Origin: Flavobacterium beibuense F44-8
Lineage (GTDB): Bacteria; Bacteroidota; Bacteroidia; Flavobacteriales; Flavobacteriaceae
Assembly (NCBI RefSeq): GCF_000769915.1
Contig: NZ_JRLV01000015.1
Coordinates: forward strand, 1 to 64,000
Direction: 5' to 3'
Length of the DNA: 64,000 bases
The position numbers and the translations under genes are program-made. Of this stretch, positions 8,718 to 16,765 are shown one piece after another (within the stretch, counting starts at the first letter, position 1; each line of letters opens with the position of its first letter). The notes below the pieces were generated by a model, which was given only the letters and a program-made list of their open reading frames with translations, ran no database searches and was not told where the DNA came from.

Positions 8718-8740
8718 AATTTGCTTTTTATCGAAAAATA
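8718..8740 (+). promoter_or_regulatory. Shared upstream element, copy 2
   Basis: AATTTGCTTTTTATCGAA matches the block at 5577-5600 with one change. Nearer the gene, TTACAAGGATAAAATTTAG resembles TTACAAGGAATTTTTC ahead of the 5691 gene, and a TATTTTCG box at about 8901-8908 may be the -7 element. The rest of the 343-base gap is plain A+T-rich sequence. Confidence 0.4.
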
Positions 8741-8944
8741 CACCCCCTTTATCGATGTTTCAAATAATTGGGGAGTTATAATTCAATAATAAATTCGTAC
8801 TTTAATCGCTAAATTGTTGGTTATTATTAATATTTTATAATAAAACGAAACGATTAAACAAAAATTTAATATTTGGTTTCTTACAAGGATAAAATTTAGT
8901 ATTTTCGTAAACAACCATAATCACCTTAAAACCACCGCCTTATA

Positions 8945-10228
8945 ATGAAACAGATGCCCCTTTTACTGTTTTCCGTACTGCTATTGCTGGTGGGTTGTAA
9001 AAAAGAACCCGAAAAGATTGCGGAAATTGAACCTGTAGAAACTGTTGTTCCGCAGGTTGAGTATACTATTAGCCTGCAGCCATACAACGGTGTTTGGGTT
9101 CCAAAAAACTATGTAGATTCATTAAAGGTAAGCCGTTCGCCGTTTGCCTCATCAAAATTCCTTAAAGGTATAAACAGTGTTGTTATCGCAGCTTCTCCGG
9201 AAGAGCCTAAAACGCCCATAAAAATATATTATGGTACCGAAGGCGAACAGGGTATGATTATACAAAAGGACGCCGAACCTTATATAAGCTATAATACGCT
9301 TGATGGTACTGTTGAAGAACGACTTTTTATTAATAATAACCTGCTTACATTTAACCTTAACGGACACAAAGCCGAGCTGGTTAGGGTAGCTGAGGTTGCT
9401 AATGCCAAAGACGAGTCTAAAGGTGTGAATGATATTACTAACAGGGTACTTTTTGATAATAAGAGCTATTCCTGCCATTGTCCTGATTTGGGCGGTTTTA
9501 CTACTAATATAAAACTGAATGCCGATGGTACTGCCCAAAATCTTTTTGGGTATGATAACTATGAGGTGGCAACTGTTTTTGTGTCGGATATTTACCCGAT
9601 GGACAAAATATACTTTAAAAACGGCAGTGAGTGGGGTAAAAGCTACCATTACAAACTGGAGGGCGATAAAATAAGGCTGTTTGATATGGTTATTAACGAT
9701 GAGGGGGCCATTGATATTAAACCATTTTGTGTGCTTGAGGAAACTCAGTTTTTTAAACTTACGCCAAACGAGAAAAAAGCTTATATTGAGGAAAACAAAA
9801 GAAGCCTTGATGAGCTTGTAGTAAGTCACTATGGCGAGTATGCTACTATGGGTGATATGATGGAAATTACCGGAGTATTATCGTCGTTAAGGGAACAAAA
9901 GGATAACCTGTCGTTTTACATGTTTGTTGCAGGACAGATTTATAAAAATAAAATGGCCGATTCATCTAACCCTATAGGGGAGAGCCTGGGGATTAGTGCC
10001 GATGATTATTTTTACCATATTTTCCTGGAAAGACCAGAGCTTTTTTATGCTTATCTGGGTGCCGATAAAACGCCTTATATTCAGCGTAGGCTAAGGCAGG
10101 CGGTTAAAGACAGGCTACAGCTTGAAAATGACGCTGCCGATGGTACAAGGTATGCTGATTCGCTTTATAATGTACATATCCAATACTGCAAAGGATATGA
10201 GTGGTCTGTAAAATCAGTATTTAAGTAA
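8945..10228 (+). CDS. Lipoprotein of 427 residues, unknown function
   Basis: The signal peptide ends LLLLVGC with lipobox Cys near residue 18, followed by a short acidic linker and a large globular region. PYNGVWVPKNYVDSL near residue 40 recalls small-molecule or protein-binding modules that begin 'GxWxPK(N/D)Y' in Bacteroidota lipoproteins. The remainder is mixed alpha/beta with a helical C-terminus. It is likely periplasmic or surface-attached. It shares upstream elements with the lipoprotein at 5691. I cannot name the family. Confidence 0.65.
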   Translation: MKQMPLLLFSVLLLLVGCKKEPEKIAEIEPVETVVPQVEYTISLQPYNGVWVPKNYVDSLKVSRSPFASSKFLKGINSVVIAASPEEPKTPIKIYYGTEGEQGMIIQKDAEPYISYNTLDGTVEERLFINNNLLTFNLNGHKAELVRVAEVANAKDESKGVNDITNRVLFDNKSYSCHCPDLGGFTTNIKLNADGTAQNLFGYDNYEVATVFVSDIYPMDKIYFKNGSEWGKSYHYKLEGDKIRLFDMVINDEGAIDIKPFCVLEETQFFKLTPNEKKAYIEENKRSLDELVVSHYGEYATMGDMMEITGVLSSLREQKDNLSFYMFVAGQIYKNKMADSSNPIGESLGISADDYFYHIFLERPELFYAYLGADKTPYIQRRLRQAVKDRLQLENDAADGTRYADSLYNVHIQYCKGYEWSVKSVFK

Positions 10229-10467
10229 GAGTTAAGAGGGGACAATTGGTTATTAAACCGATATGTACTTTTTTGTATTTCAATTGTAGTTATTATGTTA
10301 CAAAAGTGCAGTTTATCGATAAATTCTGTCTTTTTATAGTCTTTTTATCATCAATTGTTATGTAAACGATAGGTGATTTACTTATTTGTTAAATTTAAGT
10401 ACGGTTCTCACCGCGAATCAAAAGTATTATTGTTTATCTTTTTTTGAATTACCACGCTATATACCCC

Positions 10468-10803
10468 ATGAATCTTAAAGAAAAACTATTGCTTACGGTT
10501 CCCGAATTTGACTTTAGGGAATACCAAAACGAAGACGATTTTATTGTTGTTTGTTTTTTTGCGCTCTTCACGGCAAATAATATGCACAGTACCACTATTA
10601 TGGAACATTGTGCCGACTGTATTACTTTTATATACAACAATAAGTATCCCGACTATGATGCCATGCTGGATCAAATTGCACTAACCCTTTTTGATGAAGA
10701 TCAGTTTAACGAAGCTTTTTTGGATTTGCTCCCGGTTGAGGTACAACAGCGTTTTCACAACTCTATAGCCATGTGGAGGCAGGGTAGTGGTAGTGTGCAG
10801 TAG
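10468..10803 (+). CDS. Hypothetical cytoplasmic protein
   Basis: A 111-residue, mostly helical acidic protein (FREYQNEDDF, FALFTANNMHSTTIMEHCADC) with no signal sequence. I take the ATG at 10468 (MNLKEKLLL) rather than an upstream TTG at 10444. Upstream, 10229-10467 is A+T-rich with no gene visible. The family is not recognised. Confidence 0.55.
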   Translation: MNLKEKLLLTVPEFDFREYQNEDDFIVVCFFALFTANNMHSTTIMEHCADCITFIYNNKYPDYDAMLDQIALTLFDEDQFNEAFLDLLPVEVQQRFHNSIAMWRQGSGSVQ

Positions 10804-10821
10804 TTTTATCTATGTAGTTAT

Positions 10822-10856
10822 TAAGCACGAGTGAGACGCGCGAGCGATACACCAGT
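10822..10856. repeat. Short near-palindromic repeat, copy 1
   Basis: TTAAGCACGAGTGAGACGC followed by GCGAGCGATACACCAGT. Copies 2 (12538-12567) and 3 (13056-13086) share the pattern AGyGGGAmGCTyGyrCCAGy. The core is an imperfect inverted repeat (CTAGCGGGA / TCGCrCCAG). Confidence 0.5.
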
Positions 10857-10899
10857 TAACTGCTTAGATTTGTATTTAATCTGTAGCCATATTTCAGGA

Positions 10900-11523
10900 C
10901 TAAGCACTTGGAAACCATCTGTCTATTAAATTTTTTATTTCAAGTTTAGCATTTTCAAGAGTTGAATTTAATTGGTCCCTGTTTTGGTCTACACCAAAAG
11001 CTGAAATCTGTTCTGAAGAAATTCCCATAAAATCAAAATTTTGCTTTATAGTAGATGTAGCATATTCTTTAATATCACCAGAATTATTATAATCAAACCC
11101 ACTAACCACAAGTGATAAAGCTTTTTTATTATTGCAAAGCCCGGTAAATCCTGTTTCGGGACTAAAAGAAAATGTTTTATCACTAACCACAATAGCATCT
11201 ATCCATGCCTTTACAGTTGCCGGCATTGTAAAATTATAAATAGGAAAAGCTAATACAATATTGTCAACTTCAAGAACTTCATCTATAAGTTTATTATGAT
11301 TTGATAGTATTGAGAGTTCTTCTTCTGAAAAATCTCTTTTCCCTATATTCCATTCCATTATTAAATTCAAATTTTTTTCTAATAGTAAATCCGGTGGAGT
11401 TTCGGCTAAATTTAAATGCTTCATTTCTGTTTTTCCTTTCGCCAGTTTTACAAATTCATCAAATAGAATTTTGGTGTAAGAACCTTTTCTGGGGGTGTAG
11501 TTTATTACTAATGTTTTTGTCAT
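10900..11523 (-). CDS. FMN-dependent NAD(P)H azoreductase-like flavodoxin-fold protein
   Basis: This 207-residue product has the flavodoxin-like fold of AzoR/NQO-type enzymes. The N-terminal phosphate loop is TPRKGSYTKIL, the middle motif is AFPIYNFTMPATVKAWIDAI, and KALSLVVSGFDY is a beta-strand segment near the flavin. Such enzymes use NAD(P)H and FMN to reduce quinones, azo or nitro compounds. It is divergent from a LysR regulator, the common layout for a regulator-controlled reductase. A TATATTTG box on the minus strand lies at 11541-11548. Confidence 0.82.
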   Translation of the reverse strand: MTKTLVINYTPRKGSYTKILFDEFVKLAKGKTEMKHLNLAETPPDLLLEKNLNLIMEWNIGKRDFSEEELSILSNHNKLIDEVLEVDNIVLAFPIYNFTMPATVKAWIDAIVVSDKTFSFSPETGFTGLCNNKKALSLVVSGFDYNNSGDIKEYATSTIKQNFDFMGISSEQISAFGVDQNRDQLNSTLENAKLEIKNLIDRWFPSA

Positions 11524-11604
11524 TGTTTCTATTTTTTCTACAAATATAGATTCGAAAAATTGATAATTTTAATTATTTTTGTTTGTCTATTTATAACATG
11601 TATT

Positions 11605-12489
11605 ATGATTAATTTGGAGTGGTTGAGGACTTTTAGTTCTATTTATGAATGTAATAACATTACAGAAGCCTCAAAAAAACTGAATATGACTCAACCCGGA
11701 GTTAGTAAACATTTATCTGCTCTTGAAAATCATATCGGTAAAAAACTATTTGAAAGAACTACCCGAAAATTAGAACCTACCGAATATGGGAAGTTCTTGT
11801 ATACCCAAATTACTAATCCATTGCAGGAATTAGAAAAAGTAGAGTATTATTCAGGGCAAAGAGCAAAAAAAGAACGTTATGCAATAACAATTGGTTGTAC
11901 AACAGATTTTTTTAAAAAAGAATTAATTAATAAAATCTATTCTTTTGATATGTATATTGTTACAACTTTTGGAACTGAAAAAGATTTGATTGAAGCTCTT
12001 GAAACGGATAAAATCCAATTACTGGTAGGTATAAAAAAGCATAACGTTTATGATCATGAATTCAAATATATTAAGACTGAAACATTAGAGTTAATATGCT
12101 CTGAAGATATTGTAATTCCAAAAAATATAGAGAAAAATGATAAGGAGCTAATCAAATGGTTAGAAAAGCAAATCTGGTTTAGCTATGACAATAATCAAAA
12201 AGATATAGAGAAATTTTGGGAAACCCGATTCAATAATAATCCTAAAATTATTCCGAGGTATATATTACCTTCTTATTTAGATATAATCGAAACTTTAAAA
12301 AACAATAATGGATTTAGTATTGTCCCTAAACAATTGTGTAAACAAAAATTAATTAAGGTGCCTATTGAATCTTCTAAAATGACAGAACAAAAATTATTTT
12401 ACTCATTCAAATCTAAGAATAGTAAATTAAAAGAAATTGATTTTTTTATTGATAAGATGGAAAAAACTAACACAAGTAATGTGTTCTAA
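11605..12489 (+). CDS. LysR-family transcriptional regulator
   Basis: A 294-residue protein with an N-terminal winged HTH of LysR type (MINLEWLRTFSSIYECNNIT, then ASKKLNMTQPGVSKHLSALE and LFERTTRKLEPTEYG). An effector-binding domain follows. An in-frame start at 11560 exists, but a TATTTTTG promoter box at 11574-11581 lies after it, so ATG 11605 is preferred. The gene is markedly A+T-rich, suggesting transfer with its divergent partner. It probably controls the azoreductase-like gene. Confidence 0.88.
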   Translation: MINLEWLRTFSSIYECNNITEASKKLNMTQPGVSKHLSALENHIGKKLFERTTRKLEPTEYGKFLYTQITNPLQELEKVEYYSGQRAKKERYAITIGCTTDFFKKELINKIYSFDMYIVTTFGTEKDLIEALETDKIQLLVGIKKHNVYDHEFKYIKTETLELICSEDIVIPKNIEKNDKELIKWLEKQIWFSYDNNQKDIEKFWETRFNNNPKIIPRYILPSYLDIIETLKNNNGFSIVPKQLCKQKLIKVPIESSKMTEQKLFYSFKSKNSKLKEIDFFIDKMEKTNTSNVF

Positions 12490-12537
12490 TGAATAGCACT
12501 AGTCCAGTCTTTTGAATTTAATATTATCCTTTTGCCC

Positions 12538-12567
12538 ATACGGGTGGGACGCTTGTGCCAGTGAGGA
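12538..12567. repeat. Short near-palindromic repeat, copy 2
   Basis: CGGGTGGGACGCTTGTGCC followed by AGTGAGGAC, between the LysR gene and the small secreted protein. It matches copies 1 and 3 in pattern. Confidence 0.45.
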
Positions 12568-12610
12568 CAATTTACTCACTATGTTAAGCGTTTTAAACTA
12601 AAACCTTACC

Positions 12611-13045
12611 ATGAAAAAACGTTTACTTTTCTTATTACTGTTTATTGGTTTTTGCTGTAACGCTCAGGTTAAAAATTATTTATATAATCATCCAGAAGCA
12701 AACGGAGAGGTATTTAAAGATTATATTACACTTACCTTTAATAATAACAGCATTGTTAAGGGTGTGTATTATGGTAACCAACCTGAAATATCTTTTGTAG
12801 CAGATGTGGTTTTTGAAAAGAATAAAAGCACTGGGTTAAGTTTTAATCTTACTAACTATAAATTTAGCAGGGAAACTGTAAGTCCTTACAGTAAGGCTCA
12901 ATATTTTGAACCCAAAAAATTAGCTTTTGCATTAAGCGAAGGTTCTTACTCTGGTTATATTATAGATAATGAATTACAATTGCAGTTTACATGGGTTTAT
13001 GCTGATTCGGCAACTAAAGACATGATTTTTAATTTGGTTGAGTAA
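12611..13045 (+). CDS. Small secreted protein, unknown function
   Basis: The 144-residue product has a Sec signal (KKRLLFLLLFIGFCCNAQ). A beta-rich body follows (DYITLTFNNNSIVKGVYYGN, GSYSGYIIDNELQLQFTWVY). The chain could be a small lipocalin-like barrel, but no family is recognised. It lies alone between the LysR gene and the convergent large surface protein, with near-palindromic repeats on both sides. Confidence 0.6.
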   Translation: MKKRLLFLLLFIGFCCNAQVKNYLYNHPEANGEVFKDYITLTFNNNSIVKGVYYGNQPEISFVADVVFEKNKSTGLSFNLTNYKFSRETVSPYSKAQYFEPKKLAFALSEGSYSGYIIDNELQLQFTWVYADSATKDMIFNLVE

Positions 13046-13055
13046 GAGTAGTATT

Positions 13056-13086
13056 GTTAAGCACTAGCGGGAAGCTCGCACCAGCG
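13056..13086. repeat. Short near-palindromic repeat, copy 3
   Basis: TTAAGCACTAGCGGGAAGC followed by TCGCACCAGCGA, in the gap between two convergent genes. It is the best-formed copy: CTAGCGGGA against TCGCACCAG gives a small stem. Confidence 0.5.
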
Positions 13087-13130
13087 AAAAAGTGTCTAAT
13101 GTCTCAAATCTATTATCTCATATCTAAATA

Positions 13131-16100
13131 CTACCTTACCATAGAGAAATGCCCTTTGTGTTCGCGTCCGTCCTGGCGTTTAACAAGGAACCAGTAATCA
13201 GTACTAGGCAGCCTGTTACCGTGGAAGGTTCCGTCCCAACCCTCGTAGTTAGGGCCAAAGGAAATAATGAGTTTACCGTACCTGTCAAATATATAGATTT
13301 CCATATCGGGCTCAAAGAAAGAGTACTGTATGCGCCATGTTTCGTTTACTCCGTCGCCGTTTGGCGTAAAGAACTTAGGGTAGGTAAGCAGGTATACATC
13401 ACCAAGATCAGCGCCACAGTCGTATTTATCCCTTACATACACAGTGTATGGCCCGGGGGTTAGGTTTGTGAATAATGGCGAATCCTGATAGATATACCCG
13501 TCCAGTGAATATTCAAACTCCTGTGGGTATTGTGATGGTTCTACAATTACATTTATAGTGTTTTCGGCTGTAGTCCAGTCGGTAATATCAACTTGTGCAA
13601 TACGCGGAATGGCAGTCATAGTAACTGTAAAGGAATGTGTAGTTTGGCATCCGTTTTCGTTTGTGGCGGTAACGGTGTAATTTCCGCTATCGGTAAAGGT
13701 TACACTTTGTGTAGTCTCTCCTGTAGACCATTCATAGCTTTGGTAGCCATCTGGCGCGGTAACTGTAGTACTTTGACCTTCGCAAAGAGCATAGAAATCG
13801 TCCATATTAAGCGCAGGGGCTTCCTGTAATATAAGCTCAAATTGTGATATAGATACACAGTCGGGGTTGGCACTATGTGTTGCCCTGGCGTATATGGTGG
13901 CATTACCCGATGTATAGGTATCCGGTAACGGGTTAGTACCTGCATCGGCATCACTCTCACTGATGTGGAAGGTAATGGTTACTAAATCAGGATCCTGATT
14001 GTCCAGTACAAATGCCACCTGTGCAGCAAGGTTAAACTCTTCGTCACCATCGTTGCCTACATCACACAGTATAATATCTGGAGCGGTGTTTGCCGTAACC
14101 AGTGAAGGCAGGTCGTTTACATTAAAATACATTGGTACTATGGTACCACAAGGGTCTTCTACCTGTAGGAGGTAAGAGGCCGTTTCCAGTCCGTAAAAAA
14201 TATTACTGGTACCGTTATCTATCATTACGGGGTCGCCGTTCATTTCTATAATACGGTAGGTAAGCGGTTCTACACCTGTGGCATTAACCAGTACATCGTT
14301 TGTTGCACCACCGTCGCAGGCAATATTTAAAATATCGCTAATAAGGAGTCCGTTTGGTACAATAAACTCTTCCAGTATTTCAATACAGGTTTTTTTACTG
14401 ACACCACTACCATAAGTAGAGAACGATTTTATCACTCTGAATGTCCCATAATAAGCTACACTATATAGCGTTTGGTTATTAGTTAGCTCAATAGCTGTAT
14501 CTACATCAGGTTCTGTACCTTCTATATAATCTGTATCACCGCCTGGAATGCGCCATGTATCTGTTGTCTCATTGTACTGCTGGAGCCAGTATTTAACCTG
14601 ATTGATGGCATTACTGCTATGGGATACATACACATCAAAAGAACCACAGTTAAGGGTAACATCTACTTCGGTCGAATTGATTTGGTAGCCGTTAAGGTTT
14701 ATTGTTTTTGTTTTTAAACCACAGTCATCGGTAACCTCTATGGTATATGAGCCTGCGGGCAGGTTATCCATATATATGGTTGCCGGAGATGTAGAAAACG
14801 GCATAATATCATAAGGGAGTGCTTCGCCAAAAGCTGCCGGAGCAGCTGTAATATACGCTTCGGATATGGGAGGTTTTTGTGTTGCTACAAAAAGTGTTGC
14901 ATAGCCTTCCTGACAATCTACCCTTTGCCCTGTAGGGATATCGGGATCGGATACCTCAATAACAAACTCAATAGGATCGTATTCCTTGCCGCACTCATCG
15001 GTAAGCATAACAACATATAGTCCCGGCGGTAATCCCGGTATTGTAAGAACGTTTATTTCTTCGCCCGGTTCATCAGAATATTCGTAGTACTCCATTACAT
15101 CATCGGGTAGCGGGTTAGGGTACTCATCGGGAGCCTGTACAATTTCGGCAGTAGCCATAACAAGTCCCGGTATGGATATCTCTACCGATCCCAGTAGTGT
15201 ACTACAATCTGCCTGACTTGGACTGGCAACGGGGACTACATCTATTTCTTCAATCTCAATTGTAAATGGTCCTACACGTCCGCAGGAATCAGCAATATAG
15301 CCTGTATAAACACCATAAGGACATTCGTATTGCTCATTGCCAAATTCTATTTGATCGTCATCTGCAACATAAGGTCCCGGATAATTATCGTTTGCTAATT
15401 CAGGGTCCCATCCGGCTGGGTATGTTTCAAAAGTAATGGTATAAGGACCTACAAACTTAAAGGGTTGAAGGAGTAATTTTTTACCAAAACAGTTAGCATT
15501 ATCAAACTGTACTACAGAAAGCATTGTTACATATACTTCACAGTGTTGAGTGTAGGTAGTACAGTTGTCTGTTACTTCAATGTCATAGTAGTATGTTTGT
15601 TCATAATATAAAGGTATGACTGCAGATGTTATTAAATTCATAGTGTCGTATAGCCCTTCTACTACTATAGGTGTGCCTCCCCCCGGAGGGTATACGGTAA
15701 GTATTATACTTTGTACTGTAGTTGCAACTTCAAACTCGGTAGTATATAATGTATTTGTCACCGTTACCAGGTCACAGCCCGGTAGTTCCACGTCTGGTAA
15801 TCCTGCTGTATCTCCCAGTATGAGCTCTTCTGACTGTGAGAAAAGTGTTACGGCCTGTGGTACACCAAATCCACAGTTGTCGTTTACCCTTACGGTATAT
15901 ATACCTGCAGGTAAATCAGTAAACGAAGGGGTGGTTTGTGGCGGAAAGGTAACCGGTCCGCTTATTATCTCGTAGCTTACAGGTGTGCCGCTGTTTACGG
16001 TTATGTTTATAACTCCGTCGTTACAAACGGGATCTGTTGTTGTGATAGAGTAGGCTACGGTTTGTGTGTTATCTTCAATTATAACCTCAATGGGTGCCGA

Positions 16101-16421
16101 TGTGGTTGCTCCCTGTTTAACTACTATTCTGTAAGTGCCATCGGTAAGGCTGGTAACTACCGGGTTAGTAGAGTTCCAAATGGGGTTATCTATATCGGGT
16201 AGTTTGTATACTATATAATATACATCTGTTCCTGTTTGTGCATTTTGTGCAGCCAGTGTAATGGAGCCGTTACCGGGACAGGTTTCATCTGTTTTGCTTA
16301 CCATTGTTACACTAAGCTGAGAATAGGCAGCTGTGCTAAAAAAAAGCAATAGGAGTAGTGTTACAAAGTTCCGGTTTAGAAAATGTAGTTTTAAATAGGT
16401 GTGATTGATTGATAATTTCAT
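13131..16421 (-). CDS. Large surface protein with T9SS type B (gliding-type) sorting domain
   Basis: A 1096-residue protein with a long signal peptide (residues about 1-34, ending TAAYSQ). Many Ig-like or SprB-type repeat segments follow, each ending in patterns such as LPAGIYTVRVNDNCGFG, LPAGSYTIEVTDDCG and LTPGPYTVYVRDKYDCG. The last about 85 residues are the type B C-terminal sorting domain: FFTPNGDGVNETW, IYIFDRYGKLI, GWDGTFHG and PSTDYWFLVKRQDGR. This predicts export by the type IX system and anchoring outside the cell, perhaps in adhesion. The exact function is unknown. Confidence 0.92.
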   Translation of the reverse strand: MKLSINHTYLKLHFLNRNFVTLLLLLFFSTAAYSQLSVTMVSKTDETCPGNGSITLAAQNAQTGTDVYYIVYKLPDIDNPIWNSTNPVVTSLTDGTYRIVVKQGATTSAPIEVIIEDNTQTVAYSITTTDPVCNDGVINITVNSGTPVSYEIISGPVTFPPQTTPSFTDLPAGIYTVRVNDNCGFGVPQAVTLFSQSEELILGDTAGLPDVELPGCDLVTVTNTLYTTEFEVATTVQSIILTVYPPGGGTPIVVEGLYDTMNLITSAVIPLYYEQTYYYDIEVTDNCTTYTQHCEVYVTMLSVVQFDNANCFGKKLLLQPFKFVGPYTITFETYPAGWDPELANDNYPGPYVADDDQIEFGNEQYECPYGVYTGYIADSCGRVGPFTIEIEEIDVVPVASPSQADCSTLLGSVEISIPGLVMATAEIVQAPDEYPNPLPDDVMEYYEYSDEPGEEINVLTIPGLPPGLYVVMLTDECGKEYDPIEFVIEVSDPDIPTGQRVDCQEGYATLFVATQKPPISEAYITAAPAAFGEALPYDIMPFSTSPATIYMDNLPAGSYTIEVTDDCGLKTKTINLNGYQINSTEVDVTLNCGSFDVYVSHSSNAINQVKYWLQQYNETTDTWRIPGGDTDYIEGTEPDVDTAIELTNNQTLYSVAYYGTFRVIKSFSTYGSGVSKKTCIEILEEFIVPNGLLISDILNIACDGGATNDVLVNATGVEPLTYRIIEMNGDPVMIDNGTSNIFYGLETASYLLQVEDPCGTIVPMYFNVNDLPSLVTANTAPDIILCDVGNDGDEEFNLAAQVAFVLDNQDPDLVTITFHISESDADAGTNPLPDTYTSGNATIYARATHSANPDCVSISQFELILQEAPALNMDDFYALCEGQSTTVTAPDGYQSYEWSTGETTQSVTFTDSGNYTVTATNENGCQTTHSFTVTMTAIPRIAQVDITDWTTAENTINVIVEPSQYPQEFEYSLDGYIYQDSPLFTNLTPGPYTVYVRDKYDCGADLGDVYLLTYPKFFTPNGDGVNETWRIQYSFFEPDMEIYIFDRYGKLIISFGPNYEGWDGTFHGNRLPSTDYWFLVKRQDGREHKGHFSMVR

Positions 16422-16609
16422 AAAAAAATTAAGTTTTTAGGACTTAATTTCAAGTTGTTTCCGGGTTCTAAGGTAAATAAAATAATCTATATAAAATATA
16501 TGTTAAATAATTTGTTTTTAAAAGTTATGTTTATAACAAATTGTGTGTAAAATTTTACAATAATCAGGGTGTGATAATGTTGTGTTGCTAAAGCATTGTT
16601 TGTAAATGT

Positions 16610-16640
16610 TTTGTAGAATTATAAAAGTTTTGTACCTTTG
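16610..16640 (+). promoter_or_regulatory. rpsA promoter, TTTG-N19-TACCTTTG
   Basis: TTTG at 16610-16613 and TACCTTTG at 16633-16640 with exactly 19 bases between them form a full Bacteroidota consensus promoter. Transcription should start near 16646, leaving a leader of about 120 nt. The rest of the gap 16422-16609 is A+T-rich and holds the start region of the minus-strand surface gene. Confidence 0.8.
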
Positions 16641-16643
16641 CGC

Positions 16644-16743
16644 ACCTTTTAGCAGGAGATGGTTTCTAAAAGGTTTAAAATCAAATATGTAAAACACTTC
16701 CGTAGCGTTTTGTTACTGCCCAAAGAAACCGGCAAAACAACGG
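16644..16743 (+). promoter_or_regulatory. Structured rpsA 5' leader, candidate autoregulatory element
   Basis: Two stems are visible. ACCTTTTAG (16644-16652) pairs perfectly with CTAAAAGGT (16666-16674). CCGT-agc-GTTTTG (16700-16712) pairs with CAAAAC-a-ACGG (16733-16743). The second stem ends about 22 nt before the ATG. S1 is known to bind and repress its own mRNA in other bacteria, so a leader structure here may do the same; that is inference. Confidence 0.5.
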
Positions 16744-16765
16744 GATACAAATTATTAGATCAGCA

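Noticed and set aside
9152..9829. 225-codon minus-strand ORF over the 8945 lipoprotein
   Set aside because: It is antisense to a gene with a clear signal peptide and coding pattern; the translated product is low-complexity.
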